From the NCBI GenBank assembly GCA_003455715.1, contig DMQJ01000376.1, forward strand, positions 1,185 through 9,095: a DNA stretch of 7,911 bases, in the 5' to 3' direction. This DNA is from Acidimicrobiaceae bacterium (lineage in GTDB: Bacteria > Actinomycetota > Acidimicrobiia > Acidimicrobiales > Ilumatobacteraceae). Each line of letters opens with the position of its first letter. The stretch's first letter is position 1. Positions 7,398 to 7,911 of this stretch are shown in pieces. The position numbers were made by a program, and so were the translations under genes. A model generated the notes under the pieces. It was not told the DNA's origin and searched no databases. It was given only the letters and a program-made list of their open reading frames with translations.

Positions 7398-7911
7398 GTC
7401 GTCTCCTTGCAGTTGGTTGAAGTACGCCAACACGAGTGCGCGCAGCGACGGTGGGATGTTGGGGTTGTTCATCGCTTCGGTGGCTTGGCGGGCGTAGTCG
7501 TCGAGTACCTGGTTGACCGGTACGCGGTCCTGGCCATTGTTGGTGGGGCCGTTGGTGGACCCCACCGTGCCGCCCTGACCGCTTCCGTTGCCACCGCCCA
7601 CCGTGCCGGTCTCGCCGTCGGTGCCGCGCACCGGGTCGTAGATGGTGTCGGTGTCGGGCCGGTCGTTGCCATCGGTGTGGCCGGTGCCTTGGCCTTGGCC
7701 ACCCTGCCCGTCGGTGCCGGTGCCACCGCCTCCGTCGACGTTGCCTGAGGGGTTGCCGCCCCCTCCGGAGCCCTGGCCGGAACCCTGTCCGGAGCCGGAA
7801 CCCTGCCCCGAACCCTGCCCCTGGCCCTGGCCGGAACCCTGGCCCGAACCCTGGCCGTCGCCATCTCCGTCACCGTCGCCATCGCCATCGCCATCACCAT
7901 CACCGTCGCCA
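7395..7911 (-). CDS. Gly-rich dipeptide-repeat protein, C-terminal part (N-terminus outside window)
   Basis: The frame is open from the right edge to a TGA at 7397-7395, giving the last 171 residues. It begins with nine Gly-Asp dipeptides, then fifteen Gly-Gln/Gly-Ser dipeptides, then a looser linker rich in G, T, D, N and Q. It ends with a 39-residue segment, probably helical, running from NQVLDDYARQ to the stop and containing IPPSLRALVLAYF. A GTG at 7631 could start a 78-residue product, but the repeat lies in the same frame without a stop, so I treat the gene as one longer protein. The low-complexity region is probably disordered. The terminal segment recalls, from memory, short Pro-Pro/Leu-Val/Tyr-Phe tails on large membrane or VWA-type proteins encoded next to moxR, but I cannot name the family. 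It is the first visible gene of the operon; its stop overlaps the moxR start. Confidence 0.75.
   Translation of the reverse strand, partial: GDGDGDGDGDGDGDGDGDGQGSGQGSGQGQGQGSGQGSGSGQGSGQGSGGGGNPSGNVDGGGGTGTDGQGGQGQGTGHTDGNDRPDTDTIYDPVRGTDGETGTVGGGNGSGQGGTVGSTNGPTNNGQDRVPVNQVLDDYARQATEAMNNPNIPPSLRALVLAYFNQLQGDD
7403..7408 (-). promoter_or_regulatory. Ribosome binding site of moxR
   Basis: AAGGAG on the minus strand, seven bases before the ATG at 7395, inside the last codons of the upstream Gly-rich gene. It is the only strong Shine-Dalgarno among the operon junctions in this window and fixes the moxR start. It suggests that moxR can be initiated efficiently on its own, unlike the downstream DUF58 gene. 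Confidence 0.8.
7767..7910 (-). repeat. In-frame tandem repeat encoding alternating Gly dipeptides
   Basis: Read on the minus strand, 7910-7857 encodes nine Gly-Asp pairs and 7856-7767 encodes fifteen Gly-Gln or Gly-Ser pairs, so every second residue is Gly for 48 residues. At DNA level the unit is a hexamer; GCCATC on the plus strand is repeated perfectly three times at 7878-7895, and CCGGAACCCTG-type units recur at 7777-7850. Codons vary (GGC/GGT/GGA, GAT/GAC), which suggests an old or selected repeat. The tract runs off the window, so its full length is unknown. Unit gain or loss would keep the frame. Confidence 0.9.

Noticed and set aside
7395..7631. A separate 78-residue protein starting at GTG 7631
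   Set aside because: The frame is open upstream to the window edge and carries an in-frame ordered repeat. No Shine-Dalgarno or gene boundary is evident at 7631.
7767..7910. CRISPR or RTX-type calcium repeat
   Set aside because: There are no spacers; the unit is a 6-base codon repeat. The RTX nonapeptide pattern GGxGxDxUx is absent because the tract has no periodic hydrophobic residue.

Overview
The window is GC-rich and almost entirely coding. It holds the 3' part of one plus-strand gene and four minus-strand genes packed end to end, with no gene-free stretch over 300 bases. GC content, a CcmF-type (System I) cytochrome c heme lyase and a MoxR/DUF58/VWA cluster suggest a high-GC bacterium. 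An actinobacterium of the Acidimicrobiia type is my best guess, but it rests on general gene-content knowledge only; Chloroflexota is an alternative.

Layout. Positions 2-979 (+) encode the C-terminal 325 residues of a CcmF-like protein, from the WWD heme-binding motif to the stop. Everything else reads on the minus strand, in transcription order: a Gly-rich repeat protein (7911-7395, N-terminus outside the window), a MoxR-family AAA+ ATPase (7395-6373), a soluble DUF58/VWA protein (6376-5513) and a 1536-residue membrane protein with three VWA domains (5513-903). The junctions are TGATG, ATGA and TGATG, so the four genes almost certainly form one translationally coupled operon whose promoter lies beyond the right edge. 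The giant gene converges on ccmF and the two coding sequences overlap tail to tail by 77 bp.

How they may work together. MoxR ATPases encoded beside DUF58 and BatA-like VWA proteins are thought to act as chaperone or assembly modules that remodel metal-dependent or envelope complexes. Here the ATPase and DUF58 protein look cytoplasmic. The giant protein is predicted to have five membrane helices, with all three VWA domains on the outer side and a basic, Pro/Ser-rich tail in the cytoplasm. It looks like an in-frame fusion of two proteins often encoded separately: a BatA-type VWA protein and a VWA/glutamine-amidotransferase-like/VWA protein.

The points most worth a second look are that fusion, a Cys-His-Cys insertion in the third MIDAS loop that holds the only two cysteines of the 1536 residues, the alternating Gly-Asp and Gly-Gln/Ser tract, a CcmF that seems to lack a helix pair, and the long convergent overlap.
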